Of a stretch of DNA of 64,000 nt, positions 28,080 to 37,895 are shown in pieces. The position numbers were made by a program, and so were the translations under genes. The stretch comes from Pseudomonas libanensis (GTDB lineage: Bacteria > Pseudomonadota > Gammaproteobacteria > Pseudomonadales > Pseudomonadaceae), in the NCBI RefSeq assembly GCF_001439685.1, contig NZ_JYLH01000001.1, positions 434,001-498,000 on the forward strand, written 5' to 3'. Within the stretch, counting starts at the first letter, position 1. Every line of letters starts with the position of its first letter. A model generated the notes under the pieces. The model worked only from the letters and a program-made list of their open reading frames with translations, had not been told where the DNA came from and did no database searches.

Positions 28080-28622
28080 ATGCAAAACCCACAAAACCTG
28101 ATTTGGATCGATCTGGAAATGACCGGTCTGAACCCTGACACCGACGTCATTATCGAGATGGCGACCATTGTCACCGACAGCAACCTCAACACCTTGGCCG
28201 AAGGTCCGGTGATCGCCATTCACCACAGCGACGCTGTGCTCGCCACCATGGACGAGTGGAACACCCGCACCCACGGTAACTCCGGCCTGACCCAGCGCGT
28301 GCGCGACAGCCGCATCAGCATGGCCGAAGCCGAAGCTGAAACCATCGCCTTCCTTGAAAAATGGGTGCCCAAGGGCAAGTCGCCGATCTGCGGCAACAGC
28401 ATCTGCCAGGACCGTCGCTTCCTTTATACGCATATGAAGGCGCTGGAGAGCTACTTCCACTATCGCAACCTCGACGTGTCGACGTTGAAAGAGCTGGCTG
28501 CGCGATGGGCTCCGGAGGTCAAAGACAGCTTCCATAAAGGCAGCACGCACCTGGCGCTGGATGATATTCGCGAGTCGATTGCCGAGTTGCAGCATTATCG
28601 CAAGCATTTCATCAAGGCTTGA
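28080..28622 (+). CDS. orn: Oligoribonuclease
   Basis: A 180-residue DEDDh 3'-5' exoribonuclease that degrades nanoRNAs, including pGpG from c-di-GMP breakdown. Motifs include WIDLEMTGL with the first catalytic acids, the ICQDRRFL region, and [14 protein letters not shown] with the last Asp and His. Length and N-terminus ([16 protein letters not shown]) are those of other Pseudomonas Orn proteins. The long open frame upstream is a shadow of rsgA on the other strand. Essential or near-essential in this group. Confidence 0.96.
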   Translation: MQNPQNLIWIDLEMTGLNPDTDVIIEMATIVTDSNLNTLAEGPVIAIHHSDAVLATMDEWNTRTHGNSGLTQRVRDSRISMAEAEAETIAFLEKWVPKGKSPICGNSICQDRRFLYTHMKALESYFHYRNLDVSTLKELAARWAPEVKDSFHKGSTHLALDDIRESIAELQHYRKHFIKA

Positions 28623-28640
28623 AAACGGGGCGACATGCTG

Positions 28641-28692
28641 AACATGTGGGAGGGGTTTGCAAATCCAAGTGTGGGAAAGCGTTTGCCCCCTT
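28641..28692. repeat. Degenerate REP pair after orn
   Basis: CATGTGGGAGGGGTTTGC is followed within 20 bp by GTGTGGGAAAGCGTTTGCCC. Both resemble the local REP but in direct orientation and with several mismatches, so this looks like decayed repeat sequence. Confidence 0.45.
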
Positions 28693-28746
28693 TTGGTGCC
28701 ATCAGCAAATGATTAGACTGCCGGCCTCTCTGCAAGGATCGCCATC

Positions 28747-29361
28747 ATGTTGCTGATGCTCTACCTCATCGCCATCACCGCGGAAGCCATGACTGGCGCG
28801 TTGTCCGCCGGCCGGCGTGGCATGGACTGGTTTGGCGTGGTGCTGATCGCCTGCGTGACAGCCCTGGGCGGTGGTTCGGTGCGCGATGTATTGCTTGGTC
28901 ACTACCCGCTGACATGGGTAAAACACCCGGAATACCTGGTGCTGACCTCCGTTGCGGCATTGGTGACGATCTTTATCGCACCGCTGATGCGCCGCCTGCG
29001 CTCGCTGTTTTTGGCGCTGGATGCTTTGGGCTTGGTGGCGTTCACCCTGATCGGCTGCATGACCGCCCTGGAAATGGGCCACGGCATGCTGGTGGCATCG
29101 GTCAGCGGGGTGATCACCGGGGTGTTCGGCGGCATCCTGCGGGATATCTTCTGTAACGATATTCCGCTGATTTTTCGCCGGGAGCTGTACGCCAGCGTGT
29201 CATTCCTGGCCGCGTGGTTCTATCTGCTGTGCCTGTATCTGGAACTGCCCAGCGAACAAGCAATTCTGCTGACGCTATTCAGCGGCTTTTTATTGCGCCT
29301 GCTGGCGATCCGTTTTCACTGGGAAATGCCCAAGTTCGTCTACAACGACGACGTACACTAG
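28747..29361 (+). CDS. TRIC-family (UPF0126) cation channel-like membrane protein
   Basis: A 204-residue membrane protein with seven predicted helices and an internal duplication. The glycine motif GGGSVRDVLLG in the first repeat and GVFGGILRDIF in the second are the signature of prokaryotic TRIC channels (YadS/YicG family). These proteins form trimers that pass monovalent cations; the physiological role in bacteria is unknown. It is not part of the orn/queG order in P. aeruginosa as I recall it, so it may be a lineage-specific insertion. Its stop overlaps that of queG by 3 bp in convergent orientation. Confidence 0.85.
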   Translation: MLLMLYLIAITAEAMTGALSAGRRGMDWFGVVLIACVTALGGGSVRDVLLGHYPLTWVKHPEYLVLTSVAALVTIFIAPLMRRLRSLFLALDALGLVAFTLIGCMTALEMGHGMLVASVSGVITGVFGGILRDIFCNDIPLIFRRELYASVSFLAAWFYLLCLYLELPSEQAILLTLFSGFLLRLLAIRFHWEMPKFVYNDDVH

Positions 29362-30422
29362 CGGGCCGCGTGCTGGTTCAGCGCCCATTCCACATGCTCG
29401 CGCACCAACTCCGACGGGTAATCCCGTCGCGCCTTCAAGGCTTCCAAAACCGGAATGCTCGACGGCGCATTGCCCAGGCCTACCGCCAGGTTGCGCAGCC
29501 AGCGCTCGTACCCGGCGCGGCGCAAGGGTGATCCCTCGGTACTGCTGAGGAATTTATCCTCGTCCCACATAAACAGTTCGGCAAGTTCCGCGTTATCCAG
29601 ATTGTGCCGTGGCTTGAAATCGCTTTCGGCGGTAGGTCGGGCGAAACGATTCCACGGGCAAACGATCTGACAGTCATCGCAGCCAAATACGCGGTTACCG
29701 ATCAGTGGGCGCAGGTCCTCGGGGATGGCGCTCTTGAGTTCGATGGTCAGGTAGGAAATGCAGCGCCGGGCGTCCAGCACGTAAGGGCCGACGAAGGCAT
29801 TGGTGGGGCAGATGTCCAGGCAGGCGGTGCAGCGGCCGCAGTGTTCGGTGGCGTGGGGTGGGTCCACCGGCAGCGGCAGATCCACAAACAGTTCGCTCAG
29901 GAAGAAATAACTGCCGGCCTTGCGGTTGAGTACCAGGGTGTTTTTACCGATCCAACCCAGTCCGGCTTGTTCGGCGATGGCTTTCTCCAATACGGGGGCG
30001 CTGTCGACAAAGGCGCGAAAGCCGAAGGGGCCGATCTGTGCCTGGATGCGATCGGCCAATTGCTGCACGCGCTTGCGGATCAGCTTGTGGTAGTCGCGGC
30101 CCAGGGCGTAGCGCGAGATGTAGGCTTTTTCCGGCTTGGCCAGCAGTTGTGCCATCTGGGTGTCGCCGGGCAGGTAGTCCATGCGCAGCGACACCACGCG
30201 CAAGGTGCCGGGCACCAGTTCGTCGGGATGCGAACGTTTGCTGCCGTGGGCGCCCATGTAGTCCATCTCGCCGTGGTAACCCGCGTCGAGCCAGCGTTGC
30301 AGGTGCTGTTCATGCTCAGCCAGGTCGAGGCCGCTGATGCCGACTTGCTGAAAGCCCAGCTCGCGGCCCCAGTCTTTGATCGATTGGGCGAGGGCGGGCA
30401 GATCGGAAGTAATAGCAGGCAT
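29358..30422 (-). CDS. queG: Epoxyqueuosine reductase
   Basis: A 354-residue cobalamin-dependent enzyme for the final step of queuosine synthesis on tRNA. Two [4Fe-4S] ferredoxin motifs are visible: CGRCTACLDICPTNA and CDDCQIVCPWNRFA. The N-terminal catalytic domain shows YHGEMDYM and DSAPVLEKAIAEQAGLGWIGKN, where the Asp is the proposed catalytic acid. The start at 30422 (MPAITSDLPALAQSIKDWG) is chosen over an open extension of 27 codons that runs into the divergent promoter. The queG/nnrD divergent pair is conserved in gammaproteobacteria (yjeS/yjeF). Confidence 0.95.
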   Translation of the reverse strand: MPAITSDLPALAQSIKDWGRELGFQQVGISGLDLAEHEQHLQRWLDAGYHGEMDYMGAHGSKRSHPDELVPGTLRVVSLRMDYLPGDTQMAQLLAKPEKAYISRYALGRDYHKLIRKRVQQLADRIQAQIGPFGFRAFVDSAPVLEKAIAEQAGLGWIGKNTLVLNRKAGSYFFLSELFVDLPLPVDPPHATEHCGRCTACLDICPTNAFVGPYVLDARRCISYLTIELKSAIPEDLRPLIGNRVFGCDDCQIVCPWNRFARPTAESDFKPRHNLDNAELAELFMWDEDKFLSSTEGSPLRRAGYERWLRNLAVGLGNAPSSIPVLEALKARRDYPSELVREHVEWALNQHAAR

Positions 30423-30451
30423 GAGACACAGGAAACCACAGGTTAGATGCG

Positions 30452-30457
30452 TATAAT
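30452..30457 (+). promoter_or_regulatory. -10 element of the nnrD operon
   Basis: A perfect TATAAT lies 28 bp upstream of the nnrD start, in the queG-nnrD divergent gap. No good TTGACA-like -35 is seen at 16-18 bp, so an activator or an upstream TG-type contact may compensate. It would drive the run nnrD-tsaE-amiB-mutL-miaA-hfq-hflXKC, though internal promoters are likely. Confidence 0.5.
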
Positions 30458-30485
30458 TCTGCCAGACATCGGAGCTTGAAGACGC

Positions 30486-31346
30486 ATGCCTCAGACAAAA
30501 CACGAAATAACCGACGTGCAGCCCCTGTTACCCGGCCATTTGCCGCAACTGGCTGCGCGTTCCCCGGACGCCCATAAAGGCCTGTTCGGCCATGTATTAG
30601 TGATCGGTGGTGACCGCGGCTTTGGTGGTGCGGCGTTACTGAGTACCGAAAGTGCCCTACGCGGCGGTGCGGGCATGGTGTCCCTGGCGACCCGCCCAGA
30701 GCACGTGCCCGCCGCCCTGGCACGGCTGCCGGAAGTGATGACCATGGGGGTCAGTTCGGCCAACCAGTTGATGGGCATGTTGGAGAAGATTTCCGTTATT
30801 GTCATTGGCCCGGGCCTGGGCGCCGCGTCATGGGGTAAAAGTTTGCTTTCCTTGGCGGCCAATGCTCCTCAGCCGCAAGTCTGGGACGCTGACGCCTTGA
30901 ATCAGCTGGCTACCGGCAATGTCAGCCTTCCTGTCGACAGTGTCATTACTCCGCATCCCGGCGAGGCCGCGCGTTTGTTGGGCATTTCGACAGCCGAGGT
31001 TCAGGCGGACCGCCTTAAGGTGGCGCGCGCGTTGAGCGAGAAATTTAATGCGGTGGCTATCCTCAAGGGGGCTGGCAGTTTGATTGCTAGCCCGGACGGA
31101 CGTGTTTCCCGCTGTGATCAAGGCCATCCGGCCATGGCGACGGCTGGGCTTGGTGATGTCTTGGCCGGCCTGGTCGGCGCGTTATTGGCCCAGGGCATGC
31201 CCGCCTATGAGGCAAGTTGCCTGGCGGTATGGTTGCACGCCACGGCGGGAGATCGCCAAGGCAGCTTTGGTCGCGGCTTGGCGGCCAGCGATTTGATCCC
31301 TGCCATCCGTCAATTGCTGGAGGAGCAATCCCCGTGCCTGAAGTAA
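30486..31346 (+). CDS. nnrD: ADP-dependent NAD(P)H-hydrate dehydratase
   Basis: A 286-residue ribokinase-fold enzyme that repairs hydrated NAD(P)H. Features: GHVLVIGGDRGFGGAALL near the N-terminus, VIGPGLG, WDADALN, TPHPGEAARLLG and the nucleotide-binding GHPAMATAGLGDVLAGL. Many bacteria carry this fused behind an epimerase domain (NnrE, YjeF_N). Here only the C-terminal dehydratase is present, so the epimerase must be encoded elsewhere or be missing. The stop overlaps tsaE by 13 bp. In E. coli the same order yjeF-tsaE-amiB-mutL-miaA-hfq-hflX is found. Confidence 0.93.
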   Translation: MPQTKHEITDVQPLLPGHLPQLAARSPDAHKGLFGHVLVIGGDRGFGGAALLSTESALRGGAGMVSLATRPEHVPAALARLPEVMTMGVSSANQLMGMLEKISVIVIGPGLGAASWGKSLLSLAANAPQPQVWDADALNQLATGNVSLPVDSVITPHPGEAARLLGISTAEVQADRLKVARALSEKFNAVAILKGAGSLIASPDGRVSRCDQGHPAMATAGLGDVLAGLVGALLAQGMPAYEASCLAVWLHATAGDRQGSFGRGLAASDLIPAIRQLLEEQSPCLK

Positions 31347-31804
31347 TCCTGTTCCTGGCGAATGAAGACGCCATGGTCACGTTCGGTCATCGCATCGCGC
31401 AGCTGACGAGTGGGGCGGGGCTGATTTTTCTTGTGGGAGACTTGGGCGCGGGCAAAACCACGCTGTCCCGTGGGATTATTCGCGGGCTGGGCCATATGGG
31501 GGCGGTAAAAAGTCCGACGTTCACTCTGGTAGAACCCTACGAGATCGGTGACGTGCGTGCCTTCCACTTCGACCTCTATCGCCTGGTAGACCCCGAAGAG
31601 CTGGAGTTCATGGGCATCCGTGATTATTTCGACGAAGACGCGCTATGCCTGATCGAATGGCCAGATAAAGGCACAGGCTTTTTGCCAAAGCCAGACATGA
31701 CCATTACCATTACGCCGCATGAGCACGGACGTCAGCTGAAGTTGTTGCCCCAGAGCGAGCGCGCTAAAGCGTGGTGCGCCGCTCTGGCATTGGAATTCAA
31801 ATAA
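31334..31804 (+). CDS. tsaE: tRNA t6A-synthesis ATPase TsaE
   Basis: A 156-residue P-loop protein needed with TsaB/TsaD/TsaC for N6-threonylcarbamoyladenosine at position 37 of ANN-decoding tRNAs. The Walker A motif GDLGAGKTTLSRGI is followed by KSPTFTLVEPY and HFDLYRLVDPEELEFMG, all diagnostic. The chosen GTG at 31334 has AGGAG 8 bp upstream, inside the end of nnrD. Longer in-frame starts lie deep in nnrD and give no family residues. Confidence 0.95.
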   Translation: MPEVILFLANEDAMVTFGHRIAQLTSGAGLIFLVGDLGAGKTTLSRGIIRGLGHMGAVKSPTFTLVEPYEIGDVRAFHFDLYRLVDPEELEFMGIRDYFDEDALCLIEWPDKGTGFLPKPDMTITITPHEHGRQLKLLPQSERAKAWCAALALEFK

Positions 31805-31821
31805 AATTGGTGGGGTTAGGT

Positions 31822-33243
31822 ATGCGCTTTCGCGCGTTGGTTGCTGTCGTGGGGGTGTTGCTTGCGGCAATGACTGTCAATGCTCTGGCTGCTTCACAGG
31901 TAAAGAGCGTTCGCCTGTGGCGGGCGCCGGATAACACGCGACTGGTGTTCGACCTGTCTGGACCGGTCCAGCACAGCGTCTTTACCCTGACGGCGCCTGA
32001 TCGCCTGGTGATCGACATCAACGGTGCCAGCCTGGCCGCGCCCTTGAAGGTTTCTACCGCCAACACGCCAATTACCGCCATGCGCTCGGCCCAGCGTACG
32101 CCGACCGACCTGCGCGTGGTCATCGACCTGAAAAAGGCCGTGACCCCCAAAAGTTTCTCCCTGGCACCCAACGCCCAATACGGCAACCGCCTGGTGGTCG
32201 ACCTGTTCGACAACCCTGCCGACGCCGCTCCGCCGCCTGCACCGACGCCGAGCGTGGCGACGGTACCGGCGGTGCCGGTCAACCCCTCGCAACCCCAGGT
32301 CAAGTTGCCGCCGCCGCCACCCGCACCGGCAGGCAAGCGCGACATCATCGTGGTGATCGACGCCGGCCACGGTGGCGAAGACCCAGGTGCTTCCGGCTCC
32401 CGCGGCCAGCATGAGAAAGACGTGGTACTGGCGATCGCCCGCGAGCTGCAGCGCCAGATCAACGGCATGAAGGGCTACCGCGCCGAGCTGACCCGTACCG
32501 GTGACTACTTCATTCCGTTGCGTGGCCGTACCGAAATCGCCCGTAAGAAGGGTGCTGACCTGTTCGTGTCGATCCACGCCGACGCCGCCCCGTCCACCGC
32601 TGCCTTTGGTGCTTCGGTGTTTGCCCTGTCGGATCGCGGCGCCACCTCCGAGACCGCTCGCTGGCTGGCCGACAGTGAAAACCGTTCCGACTTGATCGGC
32701 GGGGCCGGCAACGTGTCCCTCGACGATAAGGACAAGATGCTCGCCGGCGTGCTGCTCGACCTGTCGATGACCGCCTCGCTGACCTCAAGCCTGAACGTCG
32801 GCCAGAAAGTCCTGAGCAACATCGGTCGCGTCACCTCGCTGCACAAACAGCGCGTGGAGCAGGCCGGGTTCATGGTGTTGAAGTCGCCGGATATCCCGTC
32901 GATCCTGGTGGAAACCGGGTTTATCTCCAATGCCAACGAAGCCTCGAAGCTGGCCAGCGCCAGCCATCAGCAGGCGTTGGCACGCTCGATCAGCGCTGGC
33001 GTGCGCCAGTTCTTCCAGCAGAACCCGCCGCCGGGCACCTATATCGCCTGGCTGCGCGACTCCGGCAAGATCGCCCAGGGCCCGCGGGACCATCGCGTGC
33101 AGCCCGGTGACACCGTTGCCATGCTGGCAGTACGTTTCCAAGTCACGCCTGCGGCCTTGCGCAGCGCCAATAACCTGAAAACCGATGAGCTGAAGATCGG
33201 CCAGGTCTTGACCATTCCCGGCACTGAATTGGCGGCGCAATAA
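31822..33243 (+). CDS. amiB: N-acetylmuramoyl-L-alanine amidase (AmiB type)
   Basis: A 473-residue periplasmic zinc amidase that cleaves septal peptidoglycan during daughter-cell separation. Order of parts: signal peptide (to about residue 24), AMIN septal-targeting domain, a proline-rich linker, Amidase_3 catalytic domain and a C-terminal LysM repeat ([22 protein letters not shown]). Zinc ligands are in [20 protein letters not shown] and SIHADA, with the catalytic Glu in VETGFISN. The ATG at 31822 follows GGTTAGG. The stop overlaps the mutL start as TAATG, suggesting coupling. EnvC/NlpD-type activation is known for this family. Confidence 0.95.
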   Translation: MRFRALVAVVGVLLAAMTVNALAASQVKSVRLWRAPDNTRLVFDLSGPVQHSVFTLTAPDRLVIDINGASLAAPLKVSTANTPITAMRSAQRTPTDLRVVIDLKKAVTPKSFSLAPNAQYGNRLVVDLFDNPADAAPPPAPTPSVATVPAVPVNPSQPQVKLPPPPPAPAGKRDIIVVIDAGHGGEDPGASGSRGQHEKDVVLAIARELQRQINGMKGYRAELTRTGDYFIPLRGRTEIARKKGADLFVSIHADAAPSTAAFGASVFALSDRGATSETARWLADSENRSDLIGGAGNVSLDDKDKMLAGVLLDLSMTASLTSSLNVGQKVLSNIGRVTSLHKQRVEQAGFMVLKSPDIPSILVETGFISNANEASKLASASHQQALARSISAGVRQFFQQNPPPGTYIAWLRDSGKIAQGPRDHRVQPGDTVAMLAVRFQVTPAALRSANNLKTDELKIGQVLTIPGTELAAQ

Positions 33244-35159
33244 TGAGCGAGTCCATTTTGAATAGCGGCTCGCGCATCGAATTACTCAGCCCGCGCCTGG
33301 CGAACCAGATTGCCGCAGGTGAGGTGGTTGAACGCCCGGCTTCGGTGATCAAGGAGTTGCTGGAAAACAGCATCGACTCCGGCGCCAAGCGCATCGATGT
33401 CGACGTGGAGCAGGGCGGCGTCAAGCTGCTGCGGGTGCGTGATGACGGCAGCGGCATCTCCGCCGATGACCTGCCGCTGGCCCTGGCCCGTCACGCCACC
33501 AGCAAGATCCGCGACCTGGAAGACCTGGAGCGAGTCATGAGCCTGGGCTTTCGTGGTGAGGCCCTGGCCTCTATCAGCTCCGTGGCCCGCCTGACCTTGA
33601 CCTCCCGCACCCGCAGTGCCGAGCAAGCCTGGCAAGTGGAAACCGAAGGTCGCGACATGGCGCCTCGGGTCCAGCCGGCTGCGCACCCGGTGGGCACTTC
33701 GGTGGAAGTACGCGACCTATTCTTCAATACCCCGGCACGGCGCAAATTCCTCAAAGCCGAGAAAACCGAATTCGATCACCTGCAAGAGGTCATCAAGCGT
33801 CTGGCCCTGGCGCGCTTCGATGTGGCGTTCCATCTGCGCCACAACGGCAAGACCATCCTCAGCCTGCATGAAGCCCACGACGACGCCGCACGCGCTCGCC
33901 GGGTGGCGGCAGTGTGCGGTAGCGGGTTCCTGGAGCAGGCACTGCCGATTGAGATCGAACGCAATGGCCTGAGGCTGTGGGGCTGGGTCGGGTTGCCGAC
34001 GTTTTCCCGTAGCCAGGCCGACTTGCAGTATTTCTTTGTGAACGGCCGTGCGGTACGCGACAAGCTGGTGGCCCACGCGGTGCGCCAGGCCTACCGCGAC
34101 GTGCTGTTCAACGGGCGGCACCCGACGTTTGTGCTGTTCTTTGAGGTCGACCCGTCGGTGGTCGACGTCAACGTGCACCCGACCAAGCACGAAGTGCGCT
34201 TCCGTGATGGGCGTATGGTGCATGACTTCCTGTATGGCACGTTGCACCGCGCCTTGGGCGATGTGCGTCCGGATGACCAATTGTCAGCGCCGATTGTCAC
34301 GGCCGTGGTACGGCCAACTGGCCCGCAAGCCGGTGAGTTTGGCCCCCAGGGTGAAATGAGCCTGGCGGCCAACCTGCTGCAATCGCCGCAGTCGCAACCG
34401 ACCTACACGGCGCCGAACTCGGGTGCCGGTGCGGGCTATCAGTATCAATACACGCCGCGCCCGCAATCGACGGTGCCGGTGGCCGAGGCCCAGGCGGCGT
34501 ACCGTGAGTTTTTTGCGCCGCTGCCGGGTGCCGAGCCGGGTATTGCTCCTTCATTGCCGGAAGGCGGCGGTGATATCCCGCCATTGGGTTACGCCCTGGC
34601 GCAGCTCAAGGGCATCTATATCCTCGCTGAAAACGCTCATGGCCTGGTGCTGGTGGATATGCACGCCGCCCACGAACGAATCATGTACGAGCGCCTGAAG
34701 ATTGCCATGGCCAGCGAAGGCCTCAGCGGCCAGCCGCTGCTGGTGCCGGAATCCCTGGCGGTGAGCCAGCGCGAGGCCGATTGTGCCGAAGAACATCACA
34801 GTGTGTTCCAGAAGCTTGGCTTTGAATTGCAGCGCTTGGGCCCGGAAACCCTGGCGATCCGTCAGATTCCCGCGCTGCTCAAGCAGGCCGAGGCCAACCG
34901 CCTGGTGGCAGACGTGCTGGCAGACCTGATGGAGTACGGCACCAGTGACCGTATCCAGGCGCATATCAATGAGCTGCTCGGCACCATGGCCTGCCACGGC
35001 GCCATCCGCGCCAATCGTCGCCTGGCCCTGCCGGAAATGAACGGCCTGCTGCGTGACATGGAAAACACCGAGCGCAGCGGCCAATGCAACCATGGCCGGC
35101 CGACCTGGACCCAGATGGGTCTGGAAGATCTGGACAAACTCTTCCTGCGCGGCCGTTGA
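33243..35159 (+). CDS. mutL: DNA mismatch repair protein MutL
   Basis: A 638-residue GHKL ATPase linking MutS recognition to strand removal. N-terminal motifs [26 protein letters not shown] and [10 protein letters not shown] bind ATP. A proline- and glutamine-rich linker separates the C-terminal dimerisation domain. That domain has [12 protein letters not shown] from Asp472, which fits the metal-binding endonuclease pattern DxHA(X)2E(X)4E. Pseudomonads lack MutH and their MutL is known to nick DNA, so this protein is probably an endonuclease. ATG overlaps the amiB stop; the TGA overlaps the miaA start. Confidence 0.96.
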   Translation: MSESILNSGSRIELLSPRLANQIAAGEVVERPASVIKELLENSIDSGAKRIDVDVEQGGVKLLRVRDDGSGISADDLPLALARHATSKIRDLEDLERVMSLGFRGEALASISSVARLTLTSRTRSAEQAWQVETEGRDMAPRVQPAAHPVGTSVEVRDLFFNTPARRKFLKAEKTEFDHLQEVIKRLALARFDVAFHLRHNGKTILSLHEAHDDAARARRVAAVCGSGFLEQALPIEIERNGLRLWGWVGLPTFSRSQADLQYFFVNGRAVRDKLVAHAVRQAYRDVLFNGRHPTFVLFFEVDPSVVDVNVHPTKHEVRFRDGRMVHDFLYGTLHRALGDVRPDDQLSAPIVTAVVRPTGPQAGEFGPQGEMSLAANLLQSPQSQPTYTAPNSGAGAGYQYQYTPRPQSTVPVAEAQAAYREFFAPLPGAEPGIAPSLPEGGGDIPPLGYALAQLKGIYILAENAHGLVLVDMHAAHERIMYERLKIAMASEGLSGQPLLVPESLAVSQREADCAEEHHSVFQKLGFELQRLGPETLAIRQIPALLKQAEANRLVADVLADLMEYGTSDRIQAHINELLGTMACHGAIRANRRLALPEMNGLLRDMENTERSGQCNHGRPTWTQMGLEDLDKLFLRGR

Positions 35160-36130
35160 TGAGTGCCTTGCCCCCCGCGATCTTCCTGATGGGCCCCACG
35201 GCCGCCGGCAAGACCGACCTGGCCATCGAGCTGACCAAGGTGTTGCCATGCGAGCTGATCAGCGTTGACTCTGCCCTGGTTTACCGGGGCATGGACATTG
35301 GTACCGCCAAGCCGTCGAAAGCGTTGTTGGCCCAGTATCCGCACCGTTTGATCGACATCATCGACCCGGCCGAGAGCTATTCGGCAGCGGATTTTCGCAC
35401 CGATGCCTTGGCGGCCATGGCCGAGATCACCGCGCGGGGCAATATTCCGCTGCTGGTGGGGGGTACGATGCTTTACTACAAGGCTTTGCAGGAAGGTTTG
35501 GCCGATATGCCGCCCGCCGATGCCCAAGTGCGCGCCGAACTCGAAGAACAGGCTGCACGCCTTGGCTGGCAAGCCCTGCACGATCAATTGTCTGCGGTGG
35601 ATCCGGTGTCGGCGGCGCGCATTCACCCCAATGACCCCCAGCGTCTTACCCGCGCCTTGGAAGTCTGGCGCGTGAGTGGCCAGACCATGACTGAACACCG
35701 GCTCAAACAAAGTGCGCAAAGTGCTGACGCAGGCGCATCTGGTCAGTCACAATTGCCCTATACTGTGGCGAACCTGGCCATCGCTCCGGCAAATCGCCAG
35801 GTGCTGCATGAACGAATTGCACAAAGATTCACAATTATGTTGGAACAGGGGTTTGTGGAGGAGGTCGTAGCACTGCGTTCAAGAGGTGACTTGCATCCCG
35901 GGTTGCCTTCGATACGCGCTGTAGGCTACCGCCAAGTCTGGGATCATCTGGATGGCAAGCTGACGTCAGCCGAAATGCAGGAGCGCGGCATCATTGCCAC
36001 GCGCCAATTGGCGAAGCGCCAGTTCACCTGGCTGCGCAGCTGGAGCGAATTGCACTGGTTGGACAGCCTGGACAGCGACAATCTGTCACGCGCCTTGAAA
36101 TACTTGGGAACGGTCTCCATATTGAGCTGA
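35159..36130 (+). CDS. miaA: tRNA dimethylallyltransferase
   Basis: A 323-residue enzyme adding the dimethylallyl group to A37 of UNN-decoding tRNAs. Walker [12 protein letters not shown] lies at residues 11-21 and is followed by [18 protein letters not shown] and the [13 protein letters not shown] substrate loop. [14 protein letters not shown] near the C-terminus is the conserved tRNA-contact segment. The start ATG shares bases with the mutL stop (TGATG), so coupling is likely. The hfq gene follows after 94 bp. Confidence 0.96.
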   Translation: MSALPPAIFLMGPTAAGKTDLAIELTKVLPCELISVDSALVYRGMDIGTAKPSKALLAQYPHRLIDIIDPAESYSAADFRTDALAAMAEITARGNIPLLVGGTMLYYKALQEGLADMPPADAQVRAELEEQAARLGWQALHDQLSAVDPVSAARIHPNDPQRLTRALEVWRVSGQTMTEHRLKQSAQSADAGASGQSQLPYTVANLAIAPANRQVLHERIAQRFTIMLEQGFVEEVVALRSRGDLHPGLPSIRAVGYRQVWDHLDGKLTSAEMQERGIIATRQLAKRQFTWLRSWSELHWLDSLDSDNLSRALKYLGTVSILS

Positions 36131-36224
36131 GTCCTTGCAATTGCCGTCTATCCTTGGGGGTGTGGCGGCCATAAGCTATCTATTTTCCGATTTTTTATTA
36201 TTGATCCTTAAAGGAGTGCGGCAC

Positions 36225-36485
36225 ATGTCAAAAGGGCATTCGCTACAAGACCCTTACTTGAATACTTTACGTAAAGAGAAAGTGGGGGTTTCCATCTATC
36301 TGGTCAACGGTATCAAGCTGCAAGGTACGATCGAGTCGTTCGACCAGTTCGTGATCCTGCTGAAAAACACCGTCAGCCAGATGGTCTACAAGCACGCTAT
36401 CTCGACAGTCGTTCCAGTTCGTCCAATCCGTCTGCCTAGCGCAGCAGGTGACGAACAGGGTGACGCTGAGCCAGGTAACGCCTGA
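36225..36485 (+). CDS. hfq: RNA chaperone Hfq
   Basis: An 86-residue Sm-like hexamer-forming protein that pairs small RNAs with mRNAs. It begins [19 protein letters not shown]. The Sm1 motif [27 protein letters not shown] and the Sm2 motif [10 protein letters not shown] match other Pseudomonas Hfq proteins. A strong AAGGAG lies 8 bp before the ATG. The C-terminal tail is short and acidic, as usual in pseudomonads. It lies between miaA and hflX; in E. coli several hfq promoters are inside miaA, and the same may hold here. Confidence 0.98.
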   Translation: MSKGHSLQDPYLNTLRKEKVGVSIYLVNGIKLQGTIESFDQFVILLKNTVSQMVYKHAISTVVPVRPIRLPSAAGDEQGDAEPGNA

Positions 36486-36497
36486 TAGGAGTCTCCT

Positions 36498-37799
36498 TTG
36501 TTCTTTGAGCGCCACGGTGGTGGTGAGCGAGTAATCCTCGTTCACTTGGATGGACAGGACCCTGAGGCGCGCGAAGATCCGCAGGAGTTTCAGGAGTTGG
36601 CAAATTCGGCCGGCGCCGAGACCGTTGCGTTTTTTAACGTGCCGCGTCATCGGCCAACCGCCAAATACCTGATTGGCAGCGGCAAGGTCGAGGAATTGCG
36701 CGACCTGGTTCATGCCGAAGAAGCCGATCTGGTGATCTTCAATCACATTCTCACGCCCAGTCAGGAGCGTAACCTCGAACGTGTCTTCGAGTGTCGCGTG
36801 ATTGACCGTACCGGCCTGATCCTCGATATTTTTGCCCAGCGCGCCCGTACCCATGAAGGCAAGCTCCAGGTCGAACTGGCCCAGCTTGACCACATGAGCA
36901 CCCGCTTGGTTCGCGGCTGGACTCACCTTGAGCGCCAGGGTGGCGGTATCGGTATGCGTGGCCCCGGTGAAACCCAGCTGGAAACCGACCGGCGTCTGCT
37001 GCGCGTTCGCCTGCGCCAGATCAAGGGCCGCCTGGAGAAAGTGCGCAGCCAGCGCGAGCAATCGCGACGTGGCCGTACCCGCGCGGATATCCCGACCGTT
37101 TCCCTGGTGGGCTATACCAACGCCGGCAAATCCACGCTGTTCAACAACGTGACGAAATCGGACGTGTATGCGGCCGACCAACTGTTCGCAACCCTCGACC
37201 CGACCCTGCGCCGCCTGGATATCGACGACCTGGGGCCGATTGTCCTGGCCGATACAGTGGGCTTCATCCGTCACTTGCCCCACAAGCTGGTCGAGGCCTT
37301 TCGGTCTACGCTTGAAGAGTCGAGCAATTCCGACCTGCTCTTGCACGTGATCGATGCGGCCGAACCGGATCGCATGCTGCAAATTGAACAGGTCATGGTG
37401 GTGCTGGGCGAGATTGGTGCCCAGGACTTGCCGATTCTCGAGGTCTATAACAAACTCGATTTGCTTGAAGGCGTTGAGCCACAGATCCAGCGCGACGAAA
37501 ACGGCAAGCCCCAGCGGGTCTGGTTGTCGGCGCGTGATGGCAGTGGCCTGGAGCTGCTTGAACAAGCCATTGCCGAATTGCTTGGCAGCGATTTGTTCGT
37601 CGGTACCTTGCGCTTGCCTCAGCGTTTTGCTCGACTGCGTGCACAGTTTTTCGAGTTGGGCGCGGTACAGAAAGAAGAACACGACGAAGAAGGTGTCAGC
37701 TTGCTGGCCGTTCGATTGCCGCGCTCGGAACTCAATCGGCTGGTCAGTCGAGAGGGTGTTGTACCGGCAGAGTTCATCGAACAACACACTTTGCAATAA
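36498..37799 (+). CDS. hflX: Ribosome-associated GTPase HflX
   Basis: A 433-residue GTPase that splits stalled or stressed 70S ribosomes. The N-terminal domain has the TAKYLIGSGKVEEL region and a coiled segment, GPGETQLETDRRLLRVRLRQ. G1 is GYTNAGKSTLFNN, G3 DTVGFIRHLP and G4 NKLDLLE. The start is a TTG at 36498 with AGGAG upstream and 12 bp after hfq; no ATG gives the conserved MFFERHGGGERVILVHL N-terminus. Tightly linked to hfq as in other gammaproteobacteria. Confidence 0.95.
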   Translation: MFFERHGGGERVILVHLDGQDPEAREDPQEFQELANSAGAETVAFFNVPRHRPTAKYLIGSGKVEELRDLVHAEEADLVIFNHILTPSQERNLERVFECRVIDRTGLILDIFAQRARTHEGKLQVELAQLDHMSTRLVRGWTHLERQGGGIGMRGPGETQLETDRRLLRVRLRQIKGRLEKVRSQREQSRRGRTRADIPTVSLVGYTNAGKSTLFNNVTKSDVYAADQLFATLDPTLRRLDIDDLGPIVLADTVGFIRHLPHKLVEAFRSTLEESSNSDLLLHVIDAAEPDRMLQIEQVMVVLGEIGAQDLPILEVYNKLDLLEGVEPQIQRDENGKPQRVWLSARDGSGLELLEQAIAELLGSDLFVGTLRLPQRFARLRAQFFELGAVQKEEHDEEGVSLLAVRLPRSELNRLVSREGVVPAEFIEQHTLQ

Positions 37800-37895
37800 A
37801 AGCCTCCTAAAGCGGTTGTGCCGCGGTAGCAGGCATTCTGTAGCATTGGTCGGCGCGCCGTGGGTGCGTCTTTGCTTTATCAGATGGAGAGCGCT

